A stretch of 64,000 nucleotides of DNA, taken from NCBI GenBank assembly GCA_029783825.1, contig JAREIK010001718.1:2856898-2920897 (forward strand), in the 5' to 3' direction. Of the stretch, positions 46,311 through 59,833 are shown one piece after another (the first letter of the stretch is position 1; each line of letters starts with the position of its first letter). A program made the position numbers and the translations under genes. Below the pieces are notes generated by a model, which saw only the letters and a list, made by a program, of their open reading frames with translations, was not told the origin of the DNA and made no database searches. The stretch is from Sapria himalayana. Its lineage: Eukaryota > Streptophyta > Magnoliopsida > Malpighiales > Rafflesiaceae.

Positions 46311-48150
46311 CACTATCATAGTTAAGCACTATCAAATAAAAATCATACTTCTAAATTATTTCAAGAAAATATCTAATCAACATCTCACATGTAATTATTT
46401 TCAAAAAAATTATTTTTATGAAAAATACAAAAATAAAACATAATCTTATTCTTGCTCTCTAAACAATACAACTAAAATTAAAATATCCAATAATTGAAGT
46501 AAATTATATAATTTTTAGAAAAAAAAATTATCTAGGTTTCATGTGTTTTTCACATGTAAGATTATGCAAACAACAATATTAATATGAACATGTAAGAAAT
46601 TTAGAAACAAAAATAATACTAAAAGTGGATGAAATATCTAATAAGAAACTTGTTAATAAATTCTACATCCTAATTTATAGAATTTTCATATATCTAATAA
46701 ATTAAAAAATATATATCCAAAAGAGATGACAACAAAATAAATCTTACAAGCCAAACACTCGATGAATACTTTAAATCATACAATATCTTTCATAATCTAT
46801 TAACCGAGTTTTATTGTACTATTGGAAACTCAAGTATCAACTCCACATATATCTCCTTTTCCAGATAACTTAAAAAAAAATATTTTTCATATATAATTAA
46901 TATATACTTTATCTATGAGTAACTGTTAATGATATAAATATTCATATCGAGATTATTTTTATCATTTAATAGAAAATATCAAGTAAATTCATACCAAATA
47001 TATGAATGAACATTCTTATAACAAGTCTTATCTTAATATGATTTATCTTTACATGTAGATTGATCTTCATAATGAATAATCACATGCAACTAACAATATA
47101 TATTTTCAAATATTGAAATATTAGCTCCCACGTCTCATTAAAATAAAATATATCTCTTTCAAAATAATCTGACAACTGACAACTGACATCATCATAAATA
47201 AAATAATATCAAAAAAAATTTAGATATTCGAATATCATAAAGAAAAATAATAAAAAAAACTAAAATAAAATGAAGAGCTAGCGTATGATAATACATGTGA
47301 AATGGAAATAAAGTACAACTTTTACTGTTTTACATTTCTTCTAAAGAATGATCAAAAGATAAAATTTTTTAAAATCAACTATAGAATCATTTGACTTCTC
47401 ATGAGACTCTCTTATATTTCGCACAGATACTGTATGATATATTCTCCTAGATTGTCTTAAGTGAGTAATGAGTAATTAAGTCTCCTCGATTCCAATGCAT
47501 CCTAAACTGAGACAAATAGACTCAAAAGCTATTAGATTGTCTTAGTGAGATTTCTTTTTTAAAAAAAAAAATCACTTCAAAGTACATATGTTTGGTATAT
47601 GTTGATACATACAATAACTTCAAAGAGTTATCATCATAATCAGTCAATAAGTTCAAATATTGCTGATGAGTTATTTTCTTTTAAAATTACAGGCCACAAT
47701 GAGATCCAACATTAAGGATAATTAATTAATAAAACCAAATGTACCCATTTGATCCATACTTTTCTAGACTCGTTAAAGAATGAGTTATACTCATTAAAAA
47801 AACATTAATACTCTTAAATATTCTCTCAGCTGAGAAAAATAATAATAATACCCTTTTAGGATATTTGAATATTTAAAAAAAATTAATTTTAATGCCTAAA
47901 TATCATCTTGTCATACCATGAGAATAGAGCAAATATGTACAAGATATAAAAGGGCATATGATAAGCTAAATAATTTTGGAAGTATTCTACTCCCAAAATT
48001 ATATTGTGGGAGTATTTTAAAAGATAAGCTAAATAATTTTAAGAAATAAGCTAAATAATTTCTTTTCATGGTATAAGTTTAAAAAGAGTGTACGATAAGG
48101 AAATACAAAAAAATGCATCCAATTGATAAGTAGTTTATATATTCATAAAC
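46311..48150. other. Non-coding AT-rich stretch
   Basis: No domain or repeat end recognised. Short internal repeats such as AGATAAGCTAAATAATTTT near 48020-48060 occur. Confidence 0.4.
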
Positions 48151-48154
48151 CAAC

Positions 48155-48240
48155 AACCTTAGTAGTCTGATTGGTAATATATTGGATGCAAGCTTTTGTG
48201 TGGTTGGGAGTTTAATCCCCATTAACTACCAACTATAACT
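48155..48240 (+). mobile_element. tRNA-like SINE head, truncated by hAT copy 3
   Basis: TTAGTAGTCTGATTGGTAAT (box A-like) and TGGTTGGGAGTTTAATCCCC (box B-like with a T-arm-like stem) lie about 35 bases apart. The unit ends at the border of hAT copy 3 at 48245, suggesting that the transposon inserted into it. Confidence 0.4.
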
Positions 48241-48244
48241 GGGA

Positions 48245-51200
48245 AAGAGGTGTAAAGTGAGCCGGACAGCTCGGGCATGGCACAAGGCAAGGTCTGGTTG
48301 AGCCATGCATGGCCTTGACTGCATGGTCCAAAAACAAGCTTGGGCCCATGCCGAGCCACCTCGAATAACGGTTCATGTTGGGTCGTGCCAAGGGCTCCCG
48401 GGCCTCATACCAGGTCAGACAATACCCGAATGCCTGACCAGAATGCATGGTTCTTCGACACGACTCGAATCGTGCCCTAGAACTGGGCCAAGTTCGAGCA
48501 TGGTCTGAACCCGATAGCCCGTGACAGCCTTGACCCACAACCACCACTCCACTGTGTGTGCGCCACCCCACACCCACACCCCTTGGGCCTTTGCCCAAAC
48601 CCAATGCCCCAACAGCCCGACCCCATCGGCAACAATAAAAAAAAAATAGTAAAGTCATGCACCTGCTAGCCATTGGATGCGCCCCCAATGACTAGAGGCA
48701 GAAATCCAATGGCTAATGAGTTTCTGCCCAATTCTTTTTTATAAAAAATTTTAAAAATATTAAAAAAATGATTATTTTAAAAATTTTTTAATACAAATAT
48801 ATCTCCCTCTCTCATTCTTAATCTATATCCACAAATCAACATATACATCTCTTTCTCACTTGTCTCCTCTTGTTTCTCAATCTCTCTCCTCTCACTCTCG
48901 AAACTCAGCTGTTGACTATATTGCGAAAATCAAATTCGGATATTGGATATCAAACATCGAATATCAAACTTCATACATCACAACCAATCGAATTTATGTT
49001 TTACGAATATTATTTTTTAAATTTTATTTAATTTTAAAATTTTTATTTTAATTAATAATTAAATATAAAATAGTATTTAATTAAAATTTTAATTTAGAAT
49101 ATAATTAATAAACTAATAAAAATTAAAAATGACAAATAATAATTTTAATGATAATGAAATTTACATTAACATAAATATAAATAATTTTAATATGAAAACA
49201 CTAATCCCACAAAAAGGTCAGAGATCGCCGAAACTTTGTTTTCTCTCATTATCTCGACTCAAATATCTAAAAAATAAAAAAACAAAAAGAAAATTAATAG
49301 TTTTGACTCACTTTAATATTATATAAAATAAAAAAGTTATAAGTATCGATAAAAAAGTAATGCCAAATAATGCACCAAAAAATATGATATATTAAATTAT
49401 AAGCAAACTCAATTAAGTGATAAGATCTTTAAGGTTGAATACCTCTATATTGACCCATTCATATACCATAACAAGTTAGAGAGAAAAAAACATGGTCAAA
49501 CTGATCACCATGATGAGTCTTCTAATTAAATTTTTGAAAGATACAATGATAATAAGTATCATGCAAACTTATTTTCAGCAAGCATATCATAAGATTCATA
49601 GGTTCACGTCTAAGAATGACATACTAAAATACTATAAGTTAGAAAAAAAAAATATTAATTAATGAATTAAAGAAAAATAGTGATGTAATATTCGTGACGT
49701 CCGATATATGGACTAGTCGCAATGATGCATCTTATGTATGTCTTACCGCCCACTATGTAGATTCTAAATGAATAATAAAAAAATATTAAAATTTTCAATA
49801 ATTCTTTATCATCATGATCGCCCGGCCAATTATAAATATATGACGAGAATCTTTAGAAAATATAATATTCAAAATAAAATATAGAGTATTATATTCGATA
49901 ACATATCTAATAATGAAATAGGTATTAATATATTTATTTGAATCATTAGAGACATACCATTATAAGAGATTTTTAATGATAGATACATGTGTCATATCAT
50001 TAACCTCATAGTATAAGGGGGATAAAAATTATTTCCCCCACTTTAAAAAGTATATGCAACTCATTAAAATTTTTTTGCATGTCTCACAGATAGCAAGAGT
50101 TTGGTAGTCTCTATTTATCTGCAAGTCTAAAGAAAAAAAAATTATAATCAGATATGAGACATCATTAGAATTACATATATCTTATGTTAGAATCATGTGT
50201 TAAATACAATTACGTGATATCAAACTACATTAATAGTAAAAATAATGAATTTATTATTAACAACACTGATTGAAATACAAAAATTCCATTTATGAAATTC
50301 CTAAATATTTTTTATAATATGACGAATGTGTTTATCAATTTATACTCTCATGACTCGTATTATACTCAAGTACAGATGTAACATTAGCAATATATTTAGA
50401 AAGTTTAGAGATGACCTGATATTTTGTGACATGATTTTTGAGATGAAAAACAAGTACTTAAAATACTAGTTCAATATTCCTTTTATTTATTGTCTGGCAG
50501 CTTGCATGGACCCTAGAGTTAAGATAGGTAGAGTGGAGAATATTTTGATATACATATCTTCATGCATTAATCAGGAACACCAACTTAAAAAATTTATTCA
50601 TGAAAAATTAACTGAGCTATTTACATACTATAATACTAAATTTGATGGAGATAGTAGTCAGACTTTGTGAATAGACATAAATATCATATTTGAAGACGAT
50701 GGCTTCTCTATTCAATTAGCGAGGAAAAAATAATAAGGAGAATAATCAAATAGAAGCAAGATGTCTCGATATTTAGATACTGATTACAGCTCAATTATAT
50801 CACATGCCGATAATAAGAACATTGATATTTTATAATAGGTGAAAATTATATGGTTTCACTATCTCGTGTTATTTAATATGACACATGATCTAATAACTCT
50901 TCTAATATCAAGCGTAGCATCAGAGTCTACTTTTTTTTATTGTAGTGAATGTGATTTCAGATAAGAGATTGAGATTAAAGCTAGAAATTATTAAAGCATT
51001 AGTAATCATGAAGGATTGAAAGGATTCAAGCTTGTGCATCAAGAATCATTATACAATTACAACAAGAATGGAATAGTTGGTAGCAAATAATGATTCGTGA
51101 TACTTTGAAAAGAATTGAGATTGAGCCTACCGCTAATGGTATTGATATCATCAGACGCTAACGAGATTGATCATTGATGTATTAATTTTTAATCTTGCAT

Positions 51201-51632
51201 TATTATTTTGTACTTGTATTATATTACGAAATAATTTAAATTTATAATATTTATTTTAAATTATTTTGTAAGTTGAGTTGTGAGTTGTGACTTATGATTA
51301 TAATTTATTTTTTTTTGTTGTATTTATTTAATTAATTAATTAATTTTGTATTGAAATTTATAGTATTTAAAATTAGAGATGACTCAATTTCAAACGTGCC
51401 CAAAATAGCATGTCTCAACAGACCCTACACAAAATCCCCAAGGCCAGGAACAAACCAGCCTAAATCCGACAAACTCAGGCATGCCGGGCATTTTCGGGCC
51501 TGCCTTTTTTGAGTCGTGTCATGCCAGGCACGGCACTATTGTAATGTGTCGTGCCGGACACAACACGGTGACCCAAGTGGGCCACCAAAAAATAAGTCAT
51601 GTTAGCCCGACACGACTCGATTGACACCTCTA
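48245..51632 (+). mobile_element. hAT transposon copy 3 (old), 3388 bp
   Basis: It starts AAGAGGTGTAAAGTGAGCCG and ends CGATTGACACCTCTA, eroded versions of the family ends. Flanking octamers AACTGGGA and TACTAGAG match only partly. The subterminal GC-rich block (48255-48640) and the block AATCCAATGGCTAATGAGTT followed by TCTGCC match copies 1 and 2 in position. The plus-strand transposase is unreadable as one frame. Heavily diverged, so older than copies 1 and 2. Confidence 0.82.
49420..51170 (+). pseudogene. hAT transposase, copy 3 (decayed)
   Basis: Patched frames give VTSDIWTSRNDASYVCLTAH near 49695-49755 (first catalytic Asp, Trp retained), then FDNISNNE near 49893-49920 (second catalytic Asp), DPRVKI-like text near 50508-50530, and SRYLDTDYSSIISHADNKN near 50764-50822 with SVASEST downstream (dimerisation region). 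Dozens of substitutions, indels and stops. Confidence 0.8.
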
Positions 51633-52890
51633 TACTAGAGAAAATAACTATGCTTCATGGAGTACAAGTGATTGGATTTTAGACATAATTGGGTCCAAAT
51701 GTCCCACCTATTAAAAAAATGTATATTCATTTTGCAACCTCACTATGGGGAGGTGTGCTAAAACTATTAATAATATATTTTAGCACATTGTCACTCCTAA
51801 TAATTATTATATTTTTATTAAAATTAATTTTTTTTATTACACAAATGACTAAAAAAAATAAAAAATTTATAAATTGAAATATAAAATAATCAACCAAATA
51901 AATTACTTATAATTATTAATAAAAATAATAAAATATCAAAATTTATCATAAGTTTCATCCATATCGATACACTTAATTAAATCAAATCATATGTGTTATT
52001 CCTCATACAAGTTTGACAAATATGATAAGATGTTATAATATATTTTTCTAACTAATATGTTTCACAATCTAACATAGAAACATATATAATACAAAAATAC
52101 TACATTTTTAATTTGGTTAATAATTAGTAATGAATCAAGAATAAACAAAAAATAAATCAAGATATTCACGAGCCTAATAAAATATTTTATCATGGAAGTA
52201 AGAACAAAAAGTCACTTTGCTCAATCAAAAAGAAAATCTTCCTCAAATAGTTCCAATCATACTAAATAATATCAATAAAAAAATAATATCAATAAAAAAT
52301 TAAAATCAAAATAAATTATCTTAAAAATAATTCATGAAAAAAAGATAATATAATAATCATAAATAAAGAAAATATATAAAATCAAGTTAAATATTATAAT
52401 AATCAAGAGATTTCAATAATTTGTCATTAGTTATATCAATATTTAAGGAACAAAAACAATTATAAATAACTAGTAATTACCTATAATATAATTGTTGACA
52501 CAAAAATCAACAACTCATAATTATAAAGTAGAAAGAGAACTTGAAAAATTAAAATAAAAATTTATATTATTTTCGGTAAAGAATGTAATAATTTGAATCT
52601 CTTATAGTTTGTACAAAAAAATTAATAGTGAAATTTTTATTACTTATCAAAAAAAAAAGTAAAAAGAGAACTTTATTAAGACCTTTGATTAGCTATAATT
52701 GTTAGCATGTCACCCTTAAAGACATGTAGTGCTCTAATAATACTCAACAACTCTACCTGAAGTGGCCACTCTTATAGTATGTGCATTATATTTCTCACAC
52801 CTTTATCCGTAGTACGACAAGTATTCTATCTAATATTAGAATATGATAAATGAGGTACTCTTCTATAAGTTTCAGTATGTCCCATATATA
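51633..52890. other. Non-coding AT-rich stretch
   Basis: No domain or repeat end recognised. A 62-codon open stretch at 51689-51877 is hydrophobic from AT-rich composition and has no family resemblance. Confidence 0.4.
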
Positions 52891-53110
52891 TAAGAGGTGT
52901 CAATTGGGCTTAGGGCCAGCAGAACCTGATGCCAAGCCATTCCGGGTAGGGGTATAACTAACATAACCATGCTTTAGGCATGCTTTCGTGGATGGCTCGA
53001 TCGCAGGCAGTAGCAATGAGCCAGCATCTTGGCCCCAGCAGCTGGCTGCCTCCTGCATGGGCCCTGAGATGGCATCCTTGGCAATGACTAGTGGGAAGTA
53101 GATTGTAGCT
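52891..53110. mobile_element. Truncated hAT-family end
   Basis: TAAGAGGTGTCAATTGGGCT at 52891-52910 is a family terminal repeat followed by about 200 bp of GC-rich text (GGCATGCTTTCGTGGATGGC and similar). No matching right end occurs before hAT copy 4 begins at 53371, so this is a one-ended remnant. Confidence 0.6.
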
Positions 53111-53370
53111 CAGCTACATCCAACTTTAAATTAATAAATTTTAATTTTTACCATTAGATTTAGTATATTATATATATATATATATCAATATTATGTAAAT
53201 ATTATAAAAAATCTGTTTGAATATAAACAATAACTAGTGCTACAATTATCATTAATATGAAATATAAGAAAAACATATAAAAAATACAATTATGTCTGAA
53301 AATATAGATCTAAAATTAAAAAAACTCTGAAATAAAAAATTCAAAATAATACAATCATATCTGAAAATAT

Positions 53371-56300
53371 TTAAGATGTCAAGTGGCCGGACAGTCCAGG
53401 CCAGCATGATGCACAACAAGGTCCAAAACCATACATGGGTCAATGTTGTGCCGGCTCGAGGGACGGCTCATGTCGTGTCGGATCAGGGAGTGTTGAGCTT
53501 CGTGTCGAACCAAGCAAGACCAAGCTGCCTAGCCAGAAGGAACGGTCCAGCAACACGACCCAATACTGTGCCCCAAAACTCAGGCTGAGTTTCAGGCACA
53601 GACCAATTGGACCGAACCTGACTGCCCTAGCACCCGTGACCCTTCGGGCTTGAGCCTCGCCACCTCGGCCATCACCCATCTCCTGAACCTTCTGGAACCA
53701 TCAAGATAGAACTGACCCAACGATCCAAAAAAAATGAATTGAGATGCATTCATCCATTGGATGCACCCCCAAATGAATTCCAATGGCTATCAGATTTCTG
53801 CCCTAAAAAATTATTTAAAAATTAAAAAAAATAAAAAATTGATTTTTTTATAAATCTTTTTATTATGTATATATATTCTCTCATTTCTTAGCTCACACTA
53901 ATTATCCTCTCATTCTCTAAAATGGATCCTTCTAATTCCTATTAGAAACCTCATTCTCTATCTCTCCTCTTGTCTTTCTCTCCTCTCGAAGTTCAATTTG
54001 AGCATTCGACTTTCACCTTTCATATCCTCGGTCTCGAGAGTCGAGTTTGAACTACGGACATTAAATATCAGATTTCAACAATCCGCATTACATAAACAGT
54101 CAAACAAGTATTATTTTTAAAATTTAGTTAGCTTTTTAATTTTAATTTTTATTAATAATTTGATATCAAATATTATTTAATTTTAAAAATAGAATTTAAT
54201 AATTAATAAATTAATAAAAATCTAAAATAATAAATAGTAAATTTAATGATGATGACGAGATTAACATTAACGTAAACATAAATAATTTTAATATTAATAA
54301 TGATGACCCTATAAAAAGATCCAAAGTCGCCAAAATTTTATTTTCTCATCATAATTTAGACCTAAATATCTAAAAAATAAAAAATTAAAAGAATATTTAT
54401 AATTCGAACTCACATTAATATTATACAAAATAAAATATTAGGAGTATTAATTAAGAATCGGTATAATACAAATATTATAAGAAAATATTAACTCGTATGA
54501 GTACATGTAGCCTTAAGCACCTAAAAAAACATGTCTAATAATGTGCCAAAAATATAATATAGTCAATCCTAAGCAAACTCAACTAAGCAATAAAATTTTT
54601 GAAGTTAGATCTAGTTCAGCTTCTATGTAAATACTCTTCATATACTGTAACGAGTTAGAGAGAAAAAATATGATCAAACTGATTATCACGATGGATCTTC
54701 CAATTAAATTTTCAGAGGATACAAAAATGATTAGTATCATACAGACATATCTACAGTTTGCATATCGTAAAACCCCCAAGTCCACATCTAAAAATTACAT
54801 ACTAAAATAATATAAGGTAGAAAAGTAGATAATAACTAATTATTTTAAGAAATATAATAGCGTAATATTCGTGATATCAGATATCTGAACTAGTTGGGAT
54901 GATGCATCTTATGCATCCTTCACCAGCCACTAATTAGATTATAAATAGATAGTAAATAAAAAGATATTAAGATTTTTAGAGAATCTCTATCCTCATGATG
55001 ATCCGATCATATATAAGTGCATAATGAGAATCTTTTGAGAATAAAATATTTAAAATAAAATATATAATATCATATTTGATAATGCATCTGATAATATAGT
55101 AGTCATTAACATATTTATTAGGACTATTAAAGACAAATCATTAAGAAATATTTTTCACGTTAAATTAATATCACATCATCAACCTCATATTACAAGTGAG
55201 GATGAAGATTGTTTTCTCTACTTTAAAAAAAATACATAATTAACTAAAATATCTTTGGACACCTAATAGACAACAAGAGTTTAATAGTCTATGTTTGTCT
55301 ACGAATCTTTAAAAAAAATTCAAACAAATGTGAGATATCATTGAATTACACATACTTAATGTTTGAGTTATATATTGAATATAAATATGTAATATCTGAC
55401 TACGTCAATAATATAAGTGACAAACATATTAATGACGATAGATATTACGATACAAGAATTTTATTTTATAAAATTACTAAATATTTTTTATAACAAACAT
55501 ATATTTGTTTGTGTACACATTCACCACTTGCATTGCATTCAAGTGCATATGCAACATTAATAGTATATTTAGTAAATTTAGAAATAATCTGATATTTAGT
55601 AACATAGATATTAAGATAAAAATCATGTACTTAAAGTATTAATCCACCATTTTATATCTTTATTTTCTAGCTATCTACATGGATCATGAAGTTATAGTGG
55701 AATGGATAGAAATTATTTTTACAAGCGTATCCTCAAGCATGAACTAGGAACACCAGCCTAAAAAGGTCATTAACAAGAAATTAACTGAATTATTTATATA
55801 CTACAATATTAGGTATAATGGTAGTAGTAGTCAAACTCAAAATACGAACATGGATATCTTATTCGGAGATGATAATTTCTCCATTTAGTTAACGAAATAG
55901 CAACAACGTAGTACATCATCAAATTAGAGCGAATTATCTTGGTACTTTGATACCAATTACTACTCAATCCTATCATATTTTAATAATAAGAACATTGATA
56001 TTTTACAATGGTGAAAATCATATGAGTCTATATCTTGTACTGTCTAAAATGACATAAAATCCACCAGCTCCTCTGGTGCCGAGAGAAGCATCGGAGTTTG
56101 TTTTTTTTATTGCAGTCTATGTGATTTCGAATAGAAGATCGACGATCAGATATCATTAAAGCACTAGCATGTATGACGGATTAGAAGGATTTGAGATTGG
56201 GCATCCTTTATTGAAATCATCCTGAAATAAAAGTCGAGAAATTATTGACATATGATGACTCGTGTGACTTTGAAAAGATTGAGCTCACCGCTAATGATAC

Positions 56301-56908
56301 AATCAAATACTTAGGCGATGATGATCAGTTACATACTCGTATAGGATGACATTGAGATTGAGCCATTAAGCCAGTTGAGTTTACATTATTATTATTATTA
56401 TTATTGAGATTTATGATATTTATTTTATGTTATTGTGAGTTGTGAGTTGTAATTTTGTGTTATTTTATATATTTTTGGATTGAATGATGAATAAATTATT
56501 GATGTATTTTTTTGATATTTTTTATGATTTATTTGAACTTAATAAATAATATAATGTAATATCGCACTAGTAACTCATAAATATTAACTTAAAATATGAA
56601 ATTTGTAAAAAAATTAAAAAATTAATCTATAATTCTGAGACCAAGATTGTGAATTGAGTGCAACTGTGCGCATCGATCATGGACTCAAACTTGAGGCCCT
56701 ACAACCTAGCTATACTAGGGCTAGGCTAAGCTGAAAAACCTAGCCCGAATCAACCCAACTCGACATGGCCCAGCATGACCTAGCTCGAATCCGGCCAAAC
56801 TCAGGCTAGTGAGCTGTGTCGAGCCAACCAAAATTAAGTCATTCCATGCCATGCACAGAAAGGTGGCCTAGGTTGTGCCGGCACGGCACGGCCCATTTGA
56901 CACCTCTA
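53371..56908 (+). mobile_element. hAT transposon copy 4 (old), 3538 bp
   Basis: It starts TTAAGATGTCAAGTGGCCGG and ends GCCCATTTGACACCTCTA. Flanking octamers GAAAATAT (53363-53370) and GAAAATAC (56909-56916) match at seven of eight positions. Internal order matches copy 3: GC-rich subterminal block, TCCATTGGATGCACCCC stretch, transposase, GC-rich right end with CGGCACGGCACGG. Decay is comparable to copy 3. Confidence 0.88.
54560..56340 (+). pseudogene. hAT transposase, copy 4 (decayed)
   Basis: Readable pieces are VISDI-TSWDDASYASFTSH near 54870-54930 (Trp codon now TGA, as in copy 2), FDNASDN near 55076-55096, and the dimerisation region around 55930-56150 with Y-DTNYYSILSYFNNKNIDILQ followed by SEKHRSLFF-like text. 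Each is in a different frame. Non-functional. Confidence 0.78.
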
Positions 56909-56916
56909 GAAAATAC

Positions 56917-58970
56917 AATGTTACTAGACACTGTCTAGTTCAAATCAGCATAGCTCAAAGTCTCAATATGAATATTAGCAGTATTTGTGTATTTACTTGT
57001 AACTCTTTTATTTTATCTTAAAAACTTATTAATAAATATCTCATCTTTTAAGCATAACATAGTTTGAATGAAATTTAATCATAATGTTATATTCCTATCT
57101 GAAATCATATTTATAATCACAAAAAAAAAATAAACTTCAATATTATTCTAGACACCAAAAAAAGGCAACAAATCACATTATATTTTTGATAACACGAAAA
57201 AAATAAATTCATATGAAACATTAATCAATATTACTAACTCAAATTATCTAAATTTTTTCACTTTAAAATAACATGAAACATTAATCAATATTTATATATC
57301 TCGACAACTCATTTTTATTCAATGAACCTGGTCATTTGCTTCTAACTAACTGAATTAAAAAATTATCATCTCTAATATGATACCGATCTCCATACTTGGA
57401 ATCTCACTAAAATTATAATATTTAATTTTATAATATTTAATTAAGATATCTAATTATTCATAAATCATACTTAATCCTTATGGTTGATTGATGTAAATAA
57501 CTATATATTTGATAGTATTTTCTATATTTTTTACTTAATCCTAAGATTCATACATGTGATTAAACAAAAAAAAAAGATAAAATAAAAATCCAATATTTTA
57601 AATTTTAAATTTTCTTCTAAATAATAATGACACAAACATTTAGATCTAATTTATATTTATTAAGATAATTATTAATATTTCATATGTATCTAAATACAAT
57701 GTATGTGGTGAGAGTATATACAGATGAATATATATTTATTATATGACAAAATATCTTATAAAATTTCAAAAATAAAATTTATATATATTAGTTTGATTCA
57801 TCAATTACTATTTCATCAGTTTTACTATTAACATAATCAAATATTATATGTTGATAGTCAAAACATAAATTAATCATAAGATATATATAATTTCAATAAT
57901 GTATCCACTTGGAATTTTTTTCTTTTTTATATTTACTAACTTATATAGCGTGAAACTCTTGTAGTCGACTGGAATTTTATATATTTTCTAATGACAAAAT
58001 TTATTTTTAAGTTGAATTACACTATTAAATTATTTATGTGGCGGAGAAGCATCTTAAATTGTACTTTAAATTATTATCTTGATATAGCAAATATCTACTT
58101 TATAGAAAAAAAAATTGATATTTAATTATCTTCAATAATTTTAATATGATTCGAATAATTTTTTATCTTATAAAGAAATATGATAACGTATTATATGAAG
58201 ATCATAAAGAAAATTTAAAATGAAAATCTAATCATTCAACAAAGACTAGTCATAATAGATTTACGTCTTAAAAAATATAATATACTAGACTTCAAAATAC
58301 TATTAATTTGTCCTTAAACATGAGTATAAATAGTAAGTGAAATGAAATAACTAGTTATATAAAAAAAATATCTAGTGATTTAGATGTGTTAAAAAAATAT
58401 TTATTCACATAAAAATATCTAGTTGTCAAAACCTAAGATCCAACAAATAATTAAAGAAAAACAAGCTTATTTTAAAAAATATATAAAATATTATATATAT
58501 AAATATTATGAAGTTGCATAAGAAACCAAAAAAAACTAAAAAAAAATAAGTAAAATTAAATTTTAAGACATGTGGTGAATAGTATGATAAACTACAAAGT
58601 AGAGAGAGAAATAATATTTAGAAGTTAATAGGATAAGAGAAAAAAAAACAGAGATATTAATCATATATGATACATTAAGAATAAAAACAATCATATCATA
58701 ATAAAATATGAAGAAACCAAATTCATGAATTCAAATTAAAATATTAAGGCTAATATAAGACTAAAAACTTTAGATATATAATTAAGATAAGACTCATAAA
58801 AATTAGAAAATCTCTCAAAAATAAATACAAAAAAAATTATTGGGCTTAAATAAAATTATTAATAAAGTTTGAAGAATTGTGGATGAGAAAGATATAATAT
58901 GATCTATATTATTTAACAAGATCATTAAAACCAACAAAATATAGAATAAATTAAAACAATATAATTATTA
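56917..58970. other. Non-coding AT-rich stretch
   Basis: Mostly featureless. Text near 57690-58020 on the minus strand shows faint resemblance to hAT core words (for example the complement of CAATTACTATTTCATCAGTT), too weak to call. Confidence 0.35.
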
Positions 58971-59300
58971 TGAACAATATTATCGATATCTATAAACTCT
59001 CCATTAATCTCTTAACTATTGATATTCTTGTAACTCTTATTTTTTATAAATTAATATGCATTAATTGACATGGATTAATATGTATTCATTGATACATTTA
59101 TTTGTATATTCATTGATATGACTCTTATTAACATTTATTGATGTATATATTCATTGATGTATTTATATACACATTAATATATTTATGTATTAAATCCTAT
59201 AAAAAGGGAGCATTTGTATGAGTCATATATATACTTGAAGGAATAGAAAATCTCTCATATTTCTCTTATATCTCTCACTCCATTGTCCTTCTATATTATA
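58971..59300 (+). repeat. 5' LTR of the copia element
   Basis: Begins TGAACAATATTATCGATATC. Shared with the 3' LTR are TATTAAATCCTATAAA, GGGAGCATTTGTATGA and TTGTCCTTCTAT. TATA-like CCTATAAAAAGG lies at 59197-59208, about 100 bp before the LTR end, a plausible promoter. Confidence 0.85.
59197..59208 (+). promoter_or_regulatory. TATA box in the copia 5' LTR
   Basis: CCTATAAAAAGG, matched in the 3' LTR at 63692-63703 by CCTATAAATAGG. It is placed as expected for the retrotransposon promoter. Confidence 0.6.
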
Positions 59301-59303
59301 GTA

Positions 59304-59322
59304 CGTTATCAGCACGAAGCTC
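59304..59322 (+). promoter_or_regulatory. Putative primer-binding site
   Basis: CGTTATCAGCACGAAGCTC follows the LTR end. TTATCAGCACGA is the sequence found at this position in some plant copia lineages, unlike the TGGTATCAGAGC type used by the elements at 8549 and 18929. Which tRNA region it pairs with is not established here. Confidence 0.5.
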
Positions 59323-59369
59323 TGTTAGATTTTCAAGAGATATATTGAAAAATATAAAAATTCATATGG

Positions 59370-59624
59370 TGAGATCCTCAATCGATGACAATGATATGTG
59401 TCTCGCAGATAGTGCATCAACGCATATTATATTTAAGGATAAAAAAAATTTTCTTTTTAATAATACAAGGATCAAATGTGAATACAATATCGAGTAGCAC
59501 AGAATTGATTGAAAACTCCAAAAGACCTAATATATTATTACCCGGAAGAAGAAAAATGTATATTGATGATACATTATATTCTACAAAGTCCCAAAAAAAA
59601 TTATTAAGTTTTAAAGATATTTAA
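59370..59624 (+). pseudogene. Copia protease and pre-integrase remnant
   Basis: DNDMCLADSASTHIIFKDKK carries the retropepsin active site DSA (family DSGAT/DSAAT). It is followed in another frame by PNILLPGRRKMYIDDTLYST and KSQKKLLSFKDI, which matches the spacer between protease and GAG-pre-integrase in copia polyproteins. The frame changes within the oligo-A/T run near 59440-59460. Confidence 0.75.
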
Positions 59625-59833
59625 TGAAATGAATATCATATTGAGACAACGAATAAAGACAATACTGAGTATTTATATATTATCAACATTGTCTCGGGTA
59701 ATAAAAATATATTGGTAAAAATTACCTGCTTTTTCCTCAGTTTATACTACACAAACATAAGCATAATTGAAGCACATATCATAGTATACTAGAAATTTAC
59801 TGATGTAAATATTTTATTGTTTGGCATGACCGA

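Noticed and set aside
57690..58020. Possible fifth hAT copy on the minus strand
   Set aside because: Only faint, scattered resemblance and no terminal repeats; not distinguishable from chance by eye.
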